Part shown: positions 17,292-25,159 of the stretch, piece by piece
How positions within the stretch are numbered: position 1 is the first letter of the stretch
Layout: each line of letters starts with the position of its first letter
Made by a program: the position numbers and the translations under genes
Origin: Actinoplanes nipponensis
GTDB lineage: Bacteria; Actinomycetota; Actinomycetes; Mycobacteriales; Micromonosporaceae
DNA: 64,000 bases
Assembly (NCBI RefSeq): GCF_016862275.1
Contig: NZ_BOMQ01000077.1
Coordinates: forward strand, 62,001-126,000
Direction of reading: 5' to 3'
Notes under the pieces: model-generated
The model's database searches: none
What the model was told of the DNA's origin: nothing
The model's input: only the letters and a program-made list of their open reading frames with translations

Positions 17292-17879
17292 TCAGACGAC
17301 CACCGGCTTGAAGGCCGGGCGGCCGGACTCGTACGTGGTAATCATCTGCTCGTGGCGCAGCGTCAGTCCGATGTCGTCGAGGCCCTCCATCAGCCGCCAC
17401 CGACTGAAATCGTCGATCGGGAAGGTCCAGACGGCGTCGTCCACGCGCACCTGGCGCTGCTCGAGGTCGACCGTGATCCGCTTGTCCGGTTCGCTGTCGG
17501 CCAGATCCCAGAGCGCCTCGACCGCCTTCTGGTCGAGCTGCACCGGCAGCAGGCCCTCCTTGAGGGCGTTGCCGCGGAAGATGTCGCCGAAGCGGGCCGC
17601 GATGACGACCTTGAAGCCGAAGTCGCGCAGCGCCCAGACGGCGTGCTGGCGCGAGGAGCCGGTCCCGAAGTTGGGCCCGGCCACCAGGATGGTCGCGCCC
17701 GCGTGCGCGGGGTTGTTGAGCACGAACGACGGGTCGTCCCGCCAGGCGCTGAACAGCCCGTCCTCGAACCCGGTCCGGGTGACCCGCTTGAGGTAGACGG
17801 CCGGGATGATCTGGTCGGTGTCCACATCGGAGCGGCGCAGCGGCATGACCGTGCCGGCGTGGGTGGTGAACTTGTCCAT
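17292..17879 (-). CDS. leuD: 3-isopropylmalate dehydratase small subunit
   Basis: LeuD supplies the swivelling domain of isopropylmalate isomerase, which interconverts 2- and 3-isopropylmalate in leucine synthesis and in many bacteria also handles citramalate. The 195-residue protein has the N-terminal DVDTDQIIPAVYLKR, the GPNFGTGSSRQHAVWAL substrate loop and GDIFRGNALKEGLLP. The ATG at 17879 follows leuC by 15 bp, so the two are co-transcribed. Confidence 0.97.
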   Translation of the reverse strand: MDKFTTHAGTVMPLRRSDVDTDQIIPAVYLKRVTRTGFEDGLFSAWRDDPSFVLNNPAHAGATILVAGPNFGTGSSRQHAVWALRDFGFKVVIAARFGDIFRGNALKEGLLPVQLDQKAVEALWDLADSEPDKRITVDLEQRQVRVDDAVWTFPIDDFSRWRLMEGLDDIGLTLRHEQMITTYESGRPAFKPVVV

Positions 17880-17894
17880 GGTTGCTGCTCCTGC

Positions 17895-19349
17895 TCAGAG
17901 GTCGGCCGGGGCGGCCAGCTTGCCGGCCACCGCGGTGGCCGCGGCGACCTGCGGCGAGACCAGGTGGGTACGCCCACCGCGGCCCTGCCGGCCCTCGAAG
18001 TTGCGGTTGGAGGTGGAGGCGGCGCGCTGGCCGGGGCTGAGCGTGTCCGGGTTCATGCCCAGGCACATCGAGCACCCGGCGAAGCGCCACTCGGCGCCGG
18101 CTTCGGTGAAGACCTTGTCCAGCCCCTCGGCCTCGGCGGCCGCGCGCACCTGGAACGACCCGGGCACGATCATCATCCGGACGCCCTCGTGCACCTTGTG
18201 CCCGCGCAGCACGTCGGCCGCGGCCCGCAGGTCCTCCAGGCGCCCGTTGGTACAGGAGCCGACGAACACCACGTCCACCGCGACGTCCCTGAGCGGGGTG
18301 CCGGGCCGCAGGTCCATGTACTCCAGGGCCCGGCGGGCGGCGTTGCGGTCCGACTCCTCGACGAACTCCTCCGGGTCGGGCACCGCGCCGTCGAGCGGCG
18401 CGCCCTGGCCCGGGTTGGTGCCCCAGGTGACGAACGGGCTGACCGTCGAGGCGTCGATGTGGATCTCGGTGTCGTACTCGGCGCCCTCATCGCTGGGCAG
18501 GGTCCGCCAGTACGCCAGCGCGGCGTCCCAGTCGGCGCCCTCGGGCGCGTGCTCGCGGCCCTTCAGGTACGCGAACGTGGTCTCGTCCGGCGCGATCATG
18601 CCGGCCTTGGCGCCCCACTCGATGCTCATGTTGCAGATGGTCATCCGGCCCTCCATGGAGAGCTTGCGGATGGCCTCGCCGCGGTACTCCACGATGTGGC
18701 CGTTGCCGCCGCCGGTGCCGGTCTGGGTGATCAGCGCGAGGATCAGGTCCTTGGCCGAGACCCCCGGGCGCAGCTCGCCGCTGACCACGACCGCCATCGT
18801 CTTCGGCTTGGCCTGCGGCAGCGTCTGGGTGGCCAGCACGTGCTCGACCTCGCTGGTGCCGATGCCGAAGGCCAGCGCGCCGAACGCGCCGTGGGTCGCG
18901 GTGTGCGAGTCGCCGCAGACGATCGTGGTGCCGGGCTGGGTGAGGCCCAGCTGCGGGCCGATCACGTGCACGATGCCCTGGTCGGCGTCGCCGAGCGAGC
19001 GGATCTGCACACCGAACTCGGCGCAGTTCTTGCGCAGGGTCTCGATCTGCGTGCGCGAGACGGTGTCGAGGATCGTCATCAGGTCGCCGCGTCGGGTGTT
19101 GAACGCCGGATCGGCGTAGCCCGTCGGGGTGTTGTGGTCCTCGGTCGCCAGCGTGAGATCGGTGCGGCGCACCTTGCGCCCGGCCAGCCGCAGGCCGTCG
19201 AAGGCCTGCGGGCTGGTCACCTCGTGCAGCAGGTGCAGGTCGATGTAGAGCAGGTCGGGCTCACCGTCGGCGGACCGCACCACATGGTCGTCCCAGACCT
19301 TCTCGGCCAGGGTCCTGGGTTTCCCCTGATCGGGAGTGACTCCCACCAT
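17895..19349 (-). CDS. leuC: 3-isopropylmalate dehydratase large subunit
   Basis: This 484-residue aconitase-family subunit carries the [4Fe-4S] cluster. The ligands are Cys in VGSCTNGR and the two Cys in GCSMCLGMNPD; VCGDSHTATHGAFGALAFGIGTSE is also present. The ATG at 19349 starts MVGVTPDQGKPRTLAEKVW. It is divergent from ndgR with only a short gap, so their promoters overlap and NdgR probably controls leuCD as in Streptomyces and Corynebacterium (where the homologue is LtbR). Confidence 0.97.
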   Translation of the reverse strand: MVGVTPDQGKPRTLAEKVWDDHVVRSADGEPDLLYIDLHLLHEVTSPQAFDGLRLAGRKVRRTDLTLATEDHNTPTGYADPAFNTRRGDLMTILDTVSRTQIETLRKNCAEFGVQIRSLGDADQGIVHVIGPQLGLTQPGTTIVCGDSHTATHGAFGALAFGIGTSEVEHVLATQTLPQAKPKTMAVVVSGELRPGVSAKDLILALITQTGTGGGNGHIVEYRGEAIRKLSMEGRMTICNMSIEWGAKAGMIAPDETTFAYLKGREHAPEGADWDAALAYWRTLPSDEGAEYDTEIHIDASTVSPFVTWGTNPGQGAPLDGAVPDPEEFVEESDRNAARRALEYMDLRPGTPLRDVAVDVVFVGSCTNGRLEDLRAAADVLRGHKVHEGVRMMIVPGSFQVRAAAEAEGLDKVFTEAGAEWRFAGCSMCLGMNPDTLSPGQRAASTSNRNFEGRQGRGGRTHLVSPQVAAATAVAGKLAAPADL

Positions 19350-19398
19350 CTGGACATCCTAAATTCTGGGAGGTATGTTTCGGCTTGTGGGACACAGT

Positions 19399-20085
19399 AT
19401 GAGCGGTGTCGGCGTTCTCGACAAGGCGGTGGTCATCCTCGCCGCCTGTGTCGACGGCGCCAGCCTGGCTGAATTAGTCGACCGGACCAAGCTGCCCCGG
19501 GCGACCGCGCACCGGCTGGCCCAGGCCCTGGAGATCCACCGGATGCTGGTGCGCGACACCCAGGGCCGGTGGCGGCCCGGGCCGCGGCTGGGCGAGCTGG
19601 CCAACGCGGCGCCGGACGTGCTGCTGACGGCGGCCGAGCCGCTGCTGTCGGCGCTGCGCGACGCCACCGGCGAGAGCGCCCAGCTCTATCTGCGCCGGGC
19701 CGACGAGCGGATCTGCGTGGCCGCCGCCGAGCGGGCGAGCGGGCTGCGCGACACGGTGCCGGTCGGTTCGGTGCTGCCGATGGTGGCCGGCTCCGCGGCC
19801 CAGATCCTGCTCGCCTGGGAGCCGCCCGAGGCGGTCATGCCGCTGCTGCCGCGATGCAAGTTCACCGGCCGCACGCTGGCCGAGGTGCGCCGGCGCGGCT
19901 GGGCCCAGAGCGTCGCGGAACGCGAGCCCGGTGTGGCCAGCGTCTCCGCCCCGATCCGGGACCGGACGGGCCGGGTCATCGCGTCGATCTCGATAAGCGG
20001 TCCGATCGAACGGCTCGGCCGCCGCCCCGGCGAACGCCACGCGATGGCCGTGGTCCGCGCGGGACAACGACTCAGCGGCCTCTGA
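19399..20085 (+). CDS. ndgR: IclR-family regulator NdgR (leucine/amino-acid metabolism)
   Basis: This 228-residue regulator has an N-terminal winged helix (SLAELVDRTKLPRATAHRLAQALE) and an IclR effector domain with ESAQLYLRRADERICVAAAERASGLRDTVPVGS, nearly the Streptomyces NdgR sequence. I choose ATG 19399 because the family begins with SGVGVLDKA; an earlier ATG at 19375 lies only one base after GGGAGG. It is divergent from leuC, its known target in relatives. The last codons fall inside a 41-bp tandem repeat. Confidence 0.9.
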   Translation: MSGVGVLDKAVVILAACVDGASLAELVDRTKLPRATAHRLAQALEIHRMLVRDTQGRWRPGPRLGELANAAPDVLLTAAEPLLSALRDATGESAQLYLRRADERICVAAAERASGLRDTVPVGSVLPMVAGSAAQILLAWEPPEAVMPLLPRCKFTGRTLAEVRRRGWAQSVAEREPGVASVSAPIRDRTGRVIASISISGPIERLGRRPGERHAMAVVRAGQRLSGL

Positions 20086-20166
20086 CCGCCCGGCACAGCA
20101 ACGGCCGCCGACTCAGCGACCGCTCACCGCCCGGCACAGCAACGGCCGCCGACTCAGCGGCCGCTG
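20069..20166. repeat. 41-bp tandem repeat, about 2.4 copies, over two gene ends
   Basis: Units start at 20085 and 20126 and are identical over at least their first 34 bases. A partial earlier copy of the unit's second part (GACTCAGCGGCC) starts at 20069. The repeat begins in the last codons of ndgR and runs into the last codons of the convergent membrane gene (stop at 20154). Each unit contains a GCGACCGC/GCGGCCGC palindrome-like core, so it may also act as a terminator. Confidence 0.85.
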
Positions 20167-20600
20167 AACCGTCCGGCGCGGTCACGGCCGCCGTTCAGCC
20201 AGGGGGCGATCCGGGGTGCGGCCAGGAGCAGCCCGAGGGCGAGCGCCGCGATGACCGCCTGCCCCATCCGGCCCGGCGTGACGCCGCCGGTCCGGTCCAC
20301 CACGTAGTTGGCGTAGGCGTTCGCGAGCGCGTCCGTCGTCAGCACGACGGCGCCCAGCGCCAGGCCGGCCCGGCGCCGCAACGCCAGCAGGAGAGCCGCC
20401 GCCGGGTCCAGCAGCGCGAGGGACCCGAAATAGGCGGCCAGCCACGACGGCATCGCCGGATACGGATCGAGGCCGCCGAGGTGAAGCTGGGTCAGGTGCA
20501 CGGCCGCGCCGTAGGCGAAGATCGCCACCAGCACCGCGAAGGTGACCCGGACCCCGCGCGGCGCATCCGCCCACCGGTGACCGTCCCCACGACCGGACAC
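20154..20600 (-). CDS. Four-helix membrane protein, unknown function
   Basis: This 148-residue protein starts at GTG 20600, five bases after the stop of the upstream MBL gene. Four hydrophobic segments are visible (VTFAVLVAIFAYGAAVHL, WLAAYFGSLALLDPAAALLL, GLALGAVVLTTDALANAY, AVIAALALGLLLAAP). I do not recognise a functional family. Its C-terminus GRFSGR is encoded by the tandem repeat. Confidence 0.7.
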   Translation of the reverse strand: MSGRGDGHRWADAPRGVRVTFAVLVAIFAYGAAVHLTQLHLGGLDPYPAMPSWLAAYFGSLALLDPAAALLLALRRRAGLALGAVVLTTDALANAYANYVVDRTGGVTPGRMGQAVIAALALGLLLAAPRIAPWLNGGRDRAGRFSGR

Positions 20601-20604
20601 CGCG

Positions 20605-21297
20605 TCAGGGGGTCCAGACGGCGTTGTCGTGGGCGAAGACGACGCGGGCCGGGTCGAAGCTCAGCAGCCGTTCCATCCAGGCCGGCGGGAACGGCAGCGG
20701 CGCCTCGGCGCCGTCCCGGCCGGCCCGCCCGGCCAGCACATCGGCGGTGAACCCGACCGCGTGGTCGTGGCTCTGTCCCGCGACGATCACCGTGCCGTCG
20801 CCGCGCCGCACGACGAGCGACTGGTGGCCCGCGGTGTGCCCGGGGGTCGGCACGACGACCACGCCGGGCAGGATCTCGGCCTCCCCCTCCAGCTCCTCGT
20901 AGACCGCGCCCGGGCTGTCGATCAGCCAGGGCAGCGTGTGGTCCTCGACGGTACGGGCGATCTCCAGCTCGAGCCGCTGGGTGTAGATCGGCCGGCCGGG
21001 CAGCGCGGGGTTGCCGCCGCTGTGGTCGAAGTGCAGGTGGCAGTTGGCGACGTGCCTGATGTCCTCGGGCCGGGCGCCGACGGCGGCGAGCGCCTCGGGC
21101 AGGGGCACGCGATGGGGGCGGTAGTGCGCGTCCACGTCCGGGTCGGCGCCCATGCCGGTGTCGACCAGCAGCGCACCGCCGGGATGCTCGACCAGATAGC
21201 CGAGGCACGGTTCGACCCGGGGCGAGCCGGTGCCGGTCTCCTCGGCCGGCCGGATGAAGTAGCCGAAATCGATGCGTCGCACGTTGATGTCCGTCAC
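20605..21297 (-). CDS. Metallo-beta-lactamase-fold hydrolase (AHL-lactonase-like)
   Basis: This 230-residue protein has the zinc motif CHLHFDHSGG, a further metal histidine in VVPTPGHTAGHQSL, and late-domain residues AGQSHDH and VVFAHDNAVW. The arrangement is like N-acyl homoserine lactonases and related lactonases. The substrate is uncertain. I start at GTG 21297 (VTDINVRRIDFGYF); the reading could extend to 21348 but that part is low-complexity. It is probably co-transcribed with the membrane gene downstream. Confidence 0.82.
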   Translation of the reverse strand: MTDINVRRIDFGYFIRPAEETGTGSPRVEPCLGYLVEHPGGALLVDTGMGADPDVDAHYRPHRVPLPEALAAVGARPEDIRHVANCHLHFDHSGGNPALPGRPIYTQRLELEIARTVEDHTLPWLIDSPGAVYEELEGEAEILPGVVVVPTPGHTAGHQSLVVRRGDGTVIVAGQSHDHAVGFTADVLAGRAGRDGAEAPLPFPPAWMERLLSFDPARVVFAHDNAVWTP

Positions 21298-21346
21298 AGC
21301 GACGAGTCTGCCGCCCACCGGCCCGGCCCGGCGACCCGGGACAGAC

Positions 21347-21380
21347 AAAAGCGGCCCGTGTCTGTCGACACGAGCCGCTT
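21347..21380 (-). terminator. tRNA-Glu transcript terminator
   Basis: A 13-bp hairpin (AAGCGGC/GCCGCTT, one mismatch, then CGTGTC/GACACG, loop TGTC) is followed on the leftward strand by TTTTGTCTG. It starts 9 bp after the tRNA-Glu 3' end. Confidence 0.9.
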
Positions 21381-21388
21381 GCTGCTTG

Positions 21389-21461
21389 TAGCCCCGAAGG
21401 GATTCGAACCCTCGCTACCGCCTTGAGAGGGCGGCGTCCTAGGCCGCTAGACGACGGGGCC
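21389..21461 (-). tRNA. tRNA-Glu (anticodon CUC)
   Basis: This is a 73-nt cloverleaf read leftward. The acceptor pairs GGCCCCG with CGGGGCT (first pair G-U), the D arm is GTCTAGCGGCCTAGGAC, the anticodon loop is CTCTCAA with anticodon CTC at 21427-21425, and the T arm is GAGGG-TTCGAAT-CCCTT. The discriminator is A and no CCA is encoded. It lies 125 bp after tRNA-Gln on the same strand, before a U-tailed terminator. Confidence 0.96.
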
Positions 21462-21586
21462 AGAACACGCTGCACTGCCAGAACTTCTGTGGTGCCTTAC
21501 CTGTTGCTTCCGGCTCTTTGGCGTGAGCAACGGTGCGGAACTCTATCAGAAGTCCAGCACCACCGCCCTTGCGGGAGTCGGTCGCG

Positions 21587-21658
21587 CTGGGGTACCAGGA
21601 CTCGAACCTAGACTAACTGAACCAGAATCAGTCGGGCTGCCAATTACCCCATACCCCA
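21587..21658 (-). tRNA. tRNA-Gln (anticodon CUG)
   Basis: This is a 72-nt cloverleaf read leftward. The acceptor TGGGGTA pairs with TACCCCA, the anticodon stem ACTGA/TCAGT encloses loop TTCTGGT with anticodon CTG at 21625-21623, and the T arm is CTAGG-TTCGAGT-CCTGG. The discriminator is G and CCA is not encoded. The Gln-Glu pairing and location next to ndgR/leuC match mycobacteria. Confidence 0.96.
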
Positions 21659-21751
21659 TTGGTACGGCTTGCCGTACCGAGTGGAAACTCTACCCGAGCC
21701 CATGGTGGCCGCCAAATCGGGTTCCCCTCCCGCGTTTCCGTGACCGCCCGA

Positions 21752-21970
21752 CTACCGGAACATGTCCGTGTTGTCCCGGGCCCAGGCGGCGAACCGGGGG
21801 CCCGGCTGGCCGGTCAGCTCGGCCACCGTCAGCACCGCCACCTGCGGATGTCCGACCAGCCGGCGCAGGCCGTCGGCGTACCGGGCCGCGTGCTCGCCCA
21901 TGGCCGCGCTCAGCTGCGCCCGCACGTCGCTCGCGCCGAGGGCCGGCAGCTCGTCCACGACCGGCCGGCA
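21752..21970 (-). pseudogene. C-terminal remnant of an NmrA-like NAD(P)-binding protein
   Basis: About 70 residues remain, ending LTVAELTGQPGPRFAAWARDNTDMFR, which matches the C-terminus of NmrA-type SDR proteins (TG-P-P-F--WA-D----F). Full-length relatives are about 280 aa. In-frame readable sequence stops at a TGA at 21973-21971, so the Rossmann domain and start are gone. A GTG at 21958 could still start a 68-codon ORF, but it has no proper domain. Confidence 0.6.
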
Positions 21971-22200
21971 TCACGCAGGCCGACGCCGAGGGGCTGGCCG
22001 CGGCCTCGATGGCCCGGGTGGCCGCGCGGCTCGGCCGCCGCCTGCCCGCGCCGGGCCACCGGCGAGTCCAACGACGCCTGGTGGACACAGCGCGGAAGGC
22101 TCTGGGAGGGGTTCGACGTCGAACAGCACCGCGGACCCGACCGGCAGGCCGCGGACGCCTTCGCCCACGGCCTGGGGCTGCTGCTGGACCGGATCGAGCG
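21970..22200 (+). pseudogene. Frameshifted remnant of an unidentified gene
   Basis: Two frames carry protein-like sequence: ITQADAEGLAAASMARVAARLGRRLPAP up to about 22053, then ATGESNDAWWTQRGRLWEGF and a helical end to about 22200. They join if one G is removed from the GGG at 22053-22055. No start codon precedes it, because sequence upstream belongs to the opposite-strand NmrA remnant. The original gene is not recognised. The reading continues to a stop at 22246, inside the convergent FAH gene. Confidence 0.45.
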
Positions 22201-23004
22201 TCAGTCCAGGGAGACCACCGGGTTGCGCAGCTCGCCGATGCCCTGAACGCTGACCATCACGGTCTCGCCGGAGACGATCCGGCTCACCCCGGCCGGGGTG
22301 CCGGTCAGGATGATGTCGCCGGGCAGCAGCGTCATCACGTGCGAGACGTACGACACCAGTGTCGGCACGTCGAAGACCATGTCCTTGGTCCGGCCCAGCT
22401 GGCGCACCTCCATCTGCTCCGGATCGCGCCCCACCTCGCAGCGCACCTCCAGGTCGCTGACGTCCAGCTCGGTCTCGATCCACGGCCCGATCGGGCAGAA
22501 CGAGTCGAAGCCCTTGGCCCGCGTCCACTGCGGGTCGGTGCGCTGCAGGTCGCGGGCGGTCACGTCGTTGCCGACGGTGTAGCCGAAGATGGCCCGCTGC
22601 GCGCCGGCCCGGTCCACCCGGCGGGCCCCGGTCGCGCCGATCACCACGGCCAGCTCGGCCTCGTGCTCGACCTGCTGGGACTGCGGCGGGATGCGGATCG
22701 CGTCGTTCGGACCGATCACCGAGGTGGACGGCTTGATGAAGATCAGCGGCTCCTTGGGCACCTCGTTGCCGTGCTCGGCCGCGTGCTCGGCGTAGTTGCG
22801 GCCGACCCCGATCACCTTGCTGGAGAAGATCGGCGCGAGCAGCCGGACGTCGGCCAGCGCCCAGCGCTGCCCGGTGAAGCGCACCTGCTCGAACGGGAGG
22901 CTGCCGATCTCGGCGACGGTCAGACCCTTGGTCCCGGCCCCCGACTCACCCTCGACGACGCCGAAGGACACGCCACCGGCATGAACAAAACGAGCGAAAC
23001 GCAC
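22201..23004 (-). CDS. Fumarylacetoacetate hydrolase-family protein
   Basis: This 267-residue protein has the FAH fold: FSSKVIGVGRNYAEHAAEHG, the metal-binding EHEAELAVVIG, GNDVTARDLQ and LLPGDIILTGTPAGVS. The family performs C-C hydrolysis, decarboxylation or isomerisation of small oxo-acids; the substrate cannot be assigned. I prefer GTG 23004 (VRFARFVHAGG) with GGATGGGG upstream, though ATG 23016 is also possible. Its orthologue lies next to gltX and the tRNA-Gln/Glu genes in mycobacteria; here gltX is absent from between them. Confidence 0.9.
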   Translation of the reverse strand: MRFARFVHAGGVSFGVVEGESGAGTKGLTVAEIGSLPFEQVRFTGQRWALADVRLLAPIFSSKVIGVGRNYAEHAAEHGNEVPKEPLIFIKPSTSVIGPNDAIRIPPQSQQVEHEAELAVVIGATGARRVDRAGAQRAIFGYTVGNDVTARDLQRTDPQWTRAKGFDSFCPIGPWIETELDVSDLEVRCEVGRDPEQMEVRQLGRTKDMVFDVPTLVSYVSHVMTLLPGDIILTGTPAGVSRIVSGETVMVSVQGIGELRNPVVSLD

Positions 23005-23045
23005 GGATAACCCCATCCATTAACGATGAAAACGCAGGACCGAGG

Positions 23046-23294
23046 CTACGCGCTGCGCGGCACGGTCTCGGCGCCCAGCCGGGGGAACGGGGTCAGCGAG
23101 AACACCACCTCGACCGGCACCTCGAAGTAGGCGCAGATCCGCAGGGCCAGGTGCAGCGACGGGCTGAACTCGCCGCGCTCCAGGTAGCCCACGGTCTGGT
23201 AGTGCACCCCGAGGGCGTCGGCGAGCTGGCGGCGCGAGATGCCCCGCTCGGCGCGCAGCATGGCGATCCGGTTGTACGTGATCTCGGTGCTCAT
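23046..23294 (-). CDS. XRE-type helix-turn-helix regulator
   Basis: This 82-residue protein starts at ATG 23294, 11 bp after the permease stop. The Cro/CI-type HTH covers residues ~10-65 (RAERGISRRQLADALGVHYQTVGYLERGEFSPSLHLALRIC) with a short tail. It closes the ABC operon and is the obvious candidate for binding the palindrome at 25132-25151. Proteins of this size often control the exporter beside them. Confidence 0.9.
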   Translation of the reverse strand: MSTEITYNRIAMLRAERGISRRQLADALGVHYQTVGYLERGEFSPSLHLALRICAYFEVPVEVVFSLTPFPRLGAETVPRSA

Positions 23295-23304
23295 CGGCCG
23301 GCCG

Positions 23305-24153
23305 TCACCCGACCCGCTGCATCGCCCGGTCGCGGCGCTCGGCCACCGCGGAGCCGGACTCGCGGCGGGCCATCCGGCGCAGCACCACCGGGGCCAGCAC
23401 CAGGCCCAGCAGCGCCCAGAGGGCCAGCACGCCGAAGGTCTGCGGGTGCTGCCACGAGCCGCCGAGCTCGACGGTGGCCAGCGCGTCGGGCAGGAACACG
23501 GAACGCATGCCCAACCCTAGCCAGTAGACCGGGAAGACCTGCGCGACCCCGTGCAGCCACCCCGGCATGCCGGTGATCGGGTAGAAGATGCCGGAGACCG
23601 TCACCAGCGCGCCCAGCGGCAGCAGGAGCAGGCCGATGTTGCGCGGGTTGTCGAGCAGCGAGCCGAAGACGGCGCCCAGCGGGATGGTGGCGGCGAAGCC
23701 GAGCGGCACCAGCCAGGCCAGCGTGAGCCACCCGGCCGCGTCGATGTGCAGCCCGTCGACGATGAACAGGCTCGGCACGATCTGCAGGACCAGGCTGACC
23801 GCCGCCATCCCGCCGACCAACACCAGCTTGCCGATCAGGTAGCCGGGCATCCCGTGCGGCGTCGCCTTGGCCCGCAGCAGGGTGCCGTCCTCGCGGTCGG
23901 TGAGCAGCAGCGTGGCCACCGTCATCAGGCCCGCGAAGGCCAGGCCCATGCCCAGCGTGCTGGGCAGCGTGCGGGCGCCCAGCGACAGGCCGGTGCCGGG
24001 CACGGTGGCGTCGCGCATGAAGTAGACCGTGCCGACGAGCAGGGCCGCCGGGAAGAAGTACGTCCACAGGTCGAAGACGTTGGTCAGGGTCTGCCGCAGC
24101 TCGATCACGCCGCGGGCCAGACCCGCGCGGGCGGCGGTGGCCACGGCGCTCAT
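23305..24153 (-). CDS. ABC-2 type exporter permease
   Basis: This 282-residue membrane protein has six hydrophobic segments; the first follows ELRQTLTNVFDLWTYFFPAALLVG. The ABC-2 family pattern includes DREDGTLLRAKATPHGMPGYLIGK and the final SGIFYPITGMPGWL block. The ATG at 24153 overlaps the ATPase stop by 4 bp. The exported substrate is unknown; drug- or lipid-type exporters share this layout. Confidence 0.9.
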   Translation of the reverse strand: MSAVATAARAGLARGVIELRQTLTNVFDLWTYFFPAALLVGTVYFMRDATVPGTGLSLGARTLPSTLGMGLAFAGLMTVATLLLTDREDGTLLRAKATPHGMPGYLIGKLVLVGGMAAVSLVLQIVPSLFIVDGLHIDAAGWLTLAWLVPLGFAATIPLGAVFGSLLDNPRNIGLLLLPLGALVTVSGIFYPITGMPGWLHGVAQVFPVYWLGLGMRSVFLPDALATVELGGSWQHPQTFGVLALWALLGLVLAPVVLRRMARRESGSAVAERRDRAMQRVG

Positions 24154-25112
24154 CGGACCACCTCGAAGGCGGCGGCCGCGGCGGCGCCCCGGCCGGCCTC
24201 GAAGTCACGGACCAGGGTCATGTAGGTGTCCTCCAGGCTGGCGCGGCGCACCTCCAGATCCGCGATGTCCTCGCCGTACTGGAGGAAGAGCTCGCGCACG
24301 AAGGCGGTGGCGTCGGCGGCGGAGTGCACGTACCGGGAGCCGGCGCGGCTCCAGCGGATCTCGGACTCCGCCGCGACCCGGCGGGACAGCTGGTCGGCGG
24401 AGCCCGCGGCGATTATCCGGCCGCCGGCCAGGATGACGATGCGGTCGGCCAGCTTCTCCGCCTCGTCCAGATCGTGGGTGGTCAGCAGCACCGTGGTGTC
24501 GTCCACATCGGTCAGCCGGTGCACCAGGTCGTGGAACTCGCGGCGGGCCGCCGGGTCGAAGCCCACCGTCGGCTCGTCGAGGAAGAGGACCTCCGGCCGG
24601 CCCACGATGCCGATCGCGACGTCCAGCCGGCGGCGCTGACCGCCGGAGAGCCGGTTGATCCGGGTGCCGGCCTGGGCGTCCAGCCCGACCAGCTCCATCA
24701 GCTCGTCGACCGGCCAGGGGCGGCTGATCCGCGGCGTCGAGTGGTCGGCGTAGTAGGTGCCGAGGTGGTGCAGCAGCTCGCGGACGCGCCACTTGCCGTG
24801 GTCGCGCCAGGACTGCAGCACCACGCCGACCCGGGCCCGCCAGGCCTCACCGGCGGTCGCCGGATCGGCGCCGAGCACCCGGACCGCGCCGGCCGAGCGC
24901 ATCCGGAAGCCCTCGAGGATCTCGATGGTGGTGGTCTTGCCGGCGCCGTTCGGACCGAGCAGGGCGAGGACCTCGCCGCGCCGGACAGTGAACGTCACCC
25001 CCTGCAGCACGTCGTGGTTGCCGTACCGCATCCGCAGGTCGCGGACCTCGAGCGCCGGCTGCTCCGGAGCCGCTTCGCGGCCCGTCACCCACTCCCCCGT
25101 CATGGTCTCCAT
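24150..25112 (-). CDS. ABC-2 type exporter ATPase
   Basis: This 320-residue DrrA-like ATPase has Walker A GPNGAGKTT, Q-loop VVLQSW, signature LSGGQRRR, Walker B VLFLDEPTVGFDP and the H-switch TTHDLDEA. The C-terminal ~90 residues form the extension common in DrrA/NodI proteins. Starts at ATG 25112 or ATG 25103 are both possible; only the second has a GGAGA element, and it is very close. It is first gene of the ATPase-permease-XRE operon, 20 bp from a palindromic operator. Confidence 0.93.
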   Translation of the reverse strand: METMTGEWVTGREAAPEQPALEVRDLRMRYGNHDVLQGVTFTVRRGEVLALLGPNGAGKTTTIEILEGFRMRSAGAVRVLGADPATAGEAWRARVGVVLQSWRDHGKWRVRELLHHLGTYYADHSTPRISRPWPVDELMELVGLDAQAGTRINRLSGGQRRRLDVAIGIVGRPEVLFLDEPTVGFDPAARREFHDLVHRLTDVDDTTVLLTTHDLDEAEKLADRIVILAGGRIIAAGSADQLSRRVAAESEIRWSRAGSRYVHSAADATAFVRELFLQYGEDIADLEVRRASLEDTYMTLVRDFEAGRGAAAAAAFEVVR

Positions 25113-25131
25113 GTCCAGCAGACTATCAAGG

Positions 25132-25151
25132 ATGTAGTAGATGTACTACAT
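25132..25151. promoter_or_regulatory. Palindromic operator between ABC operon and hydrolase gene
   Basis: ATGTAGTA (25132-25139) and TACTACAT (25144-25151) are perfect inverted 8-base arms around GATG. The site is 20 bp from the ABC ATPase start and 8 bp from the hydrolase ATG. A TACATT box at 25147-25152 could be the -10 of a leaderless hydrolase transcript. A bound regulator (likely the XRE protein at 23046) would control both directions. Confidence 0.75.
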
Positions 25152-25159
25152 TCGTTCAC

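Noticed and set aside
21752..21958. Calling the 68-codon NmrA-like ORF a functional gene
   Set aside because: It lacks the nucleotide-binding domain and a ribosome binding site, and abuts another truncated gene, so it is listed as a remnant.
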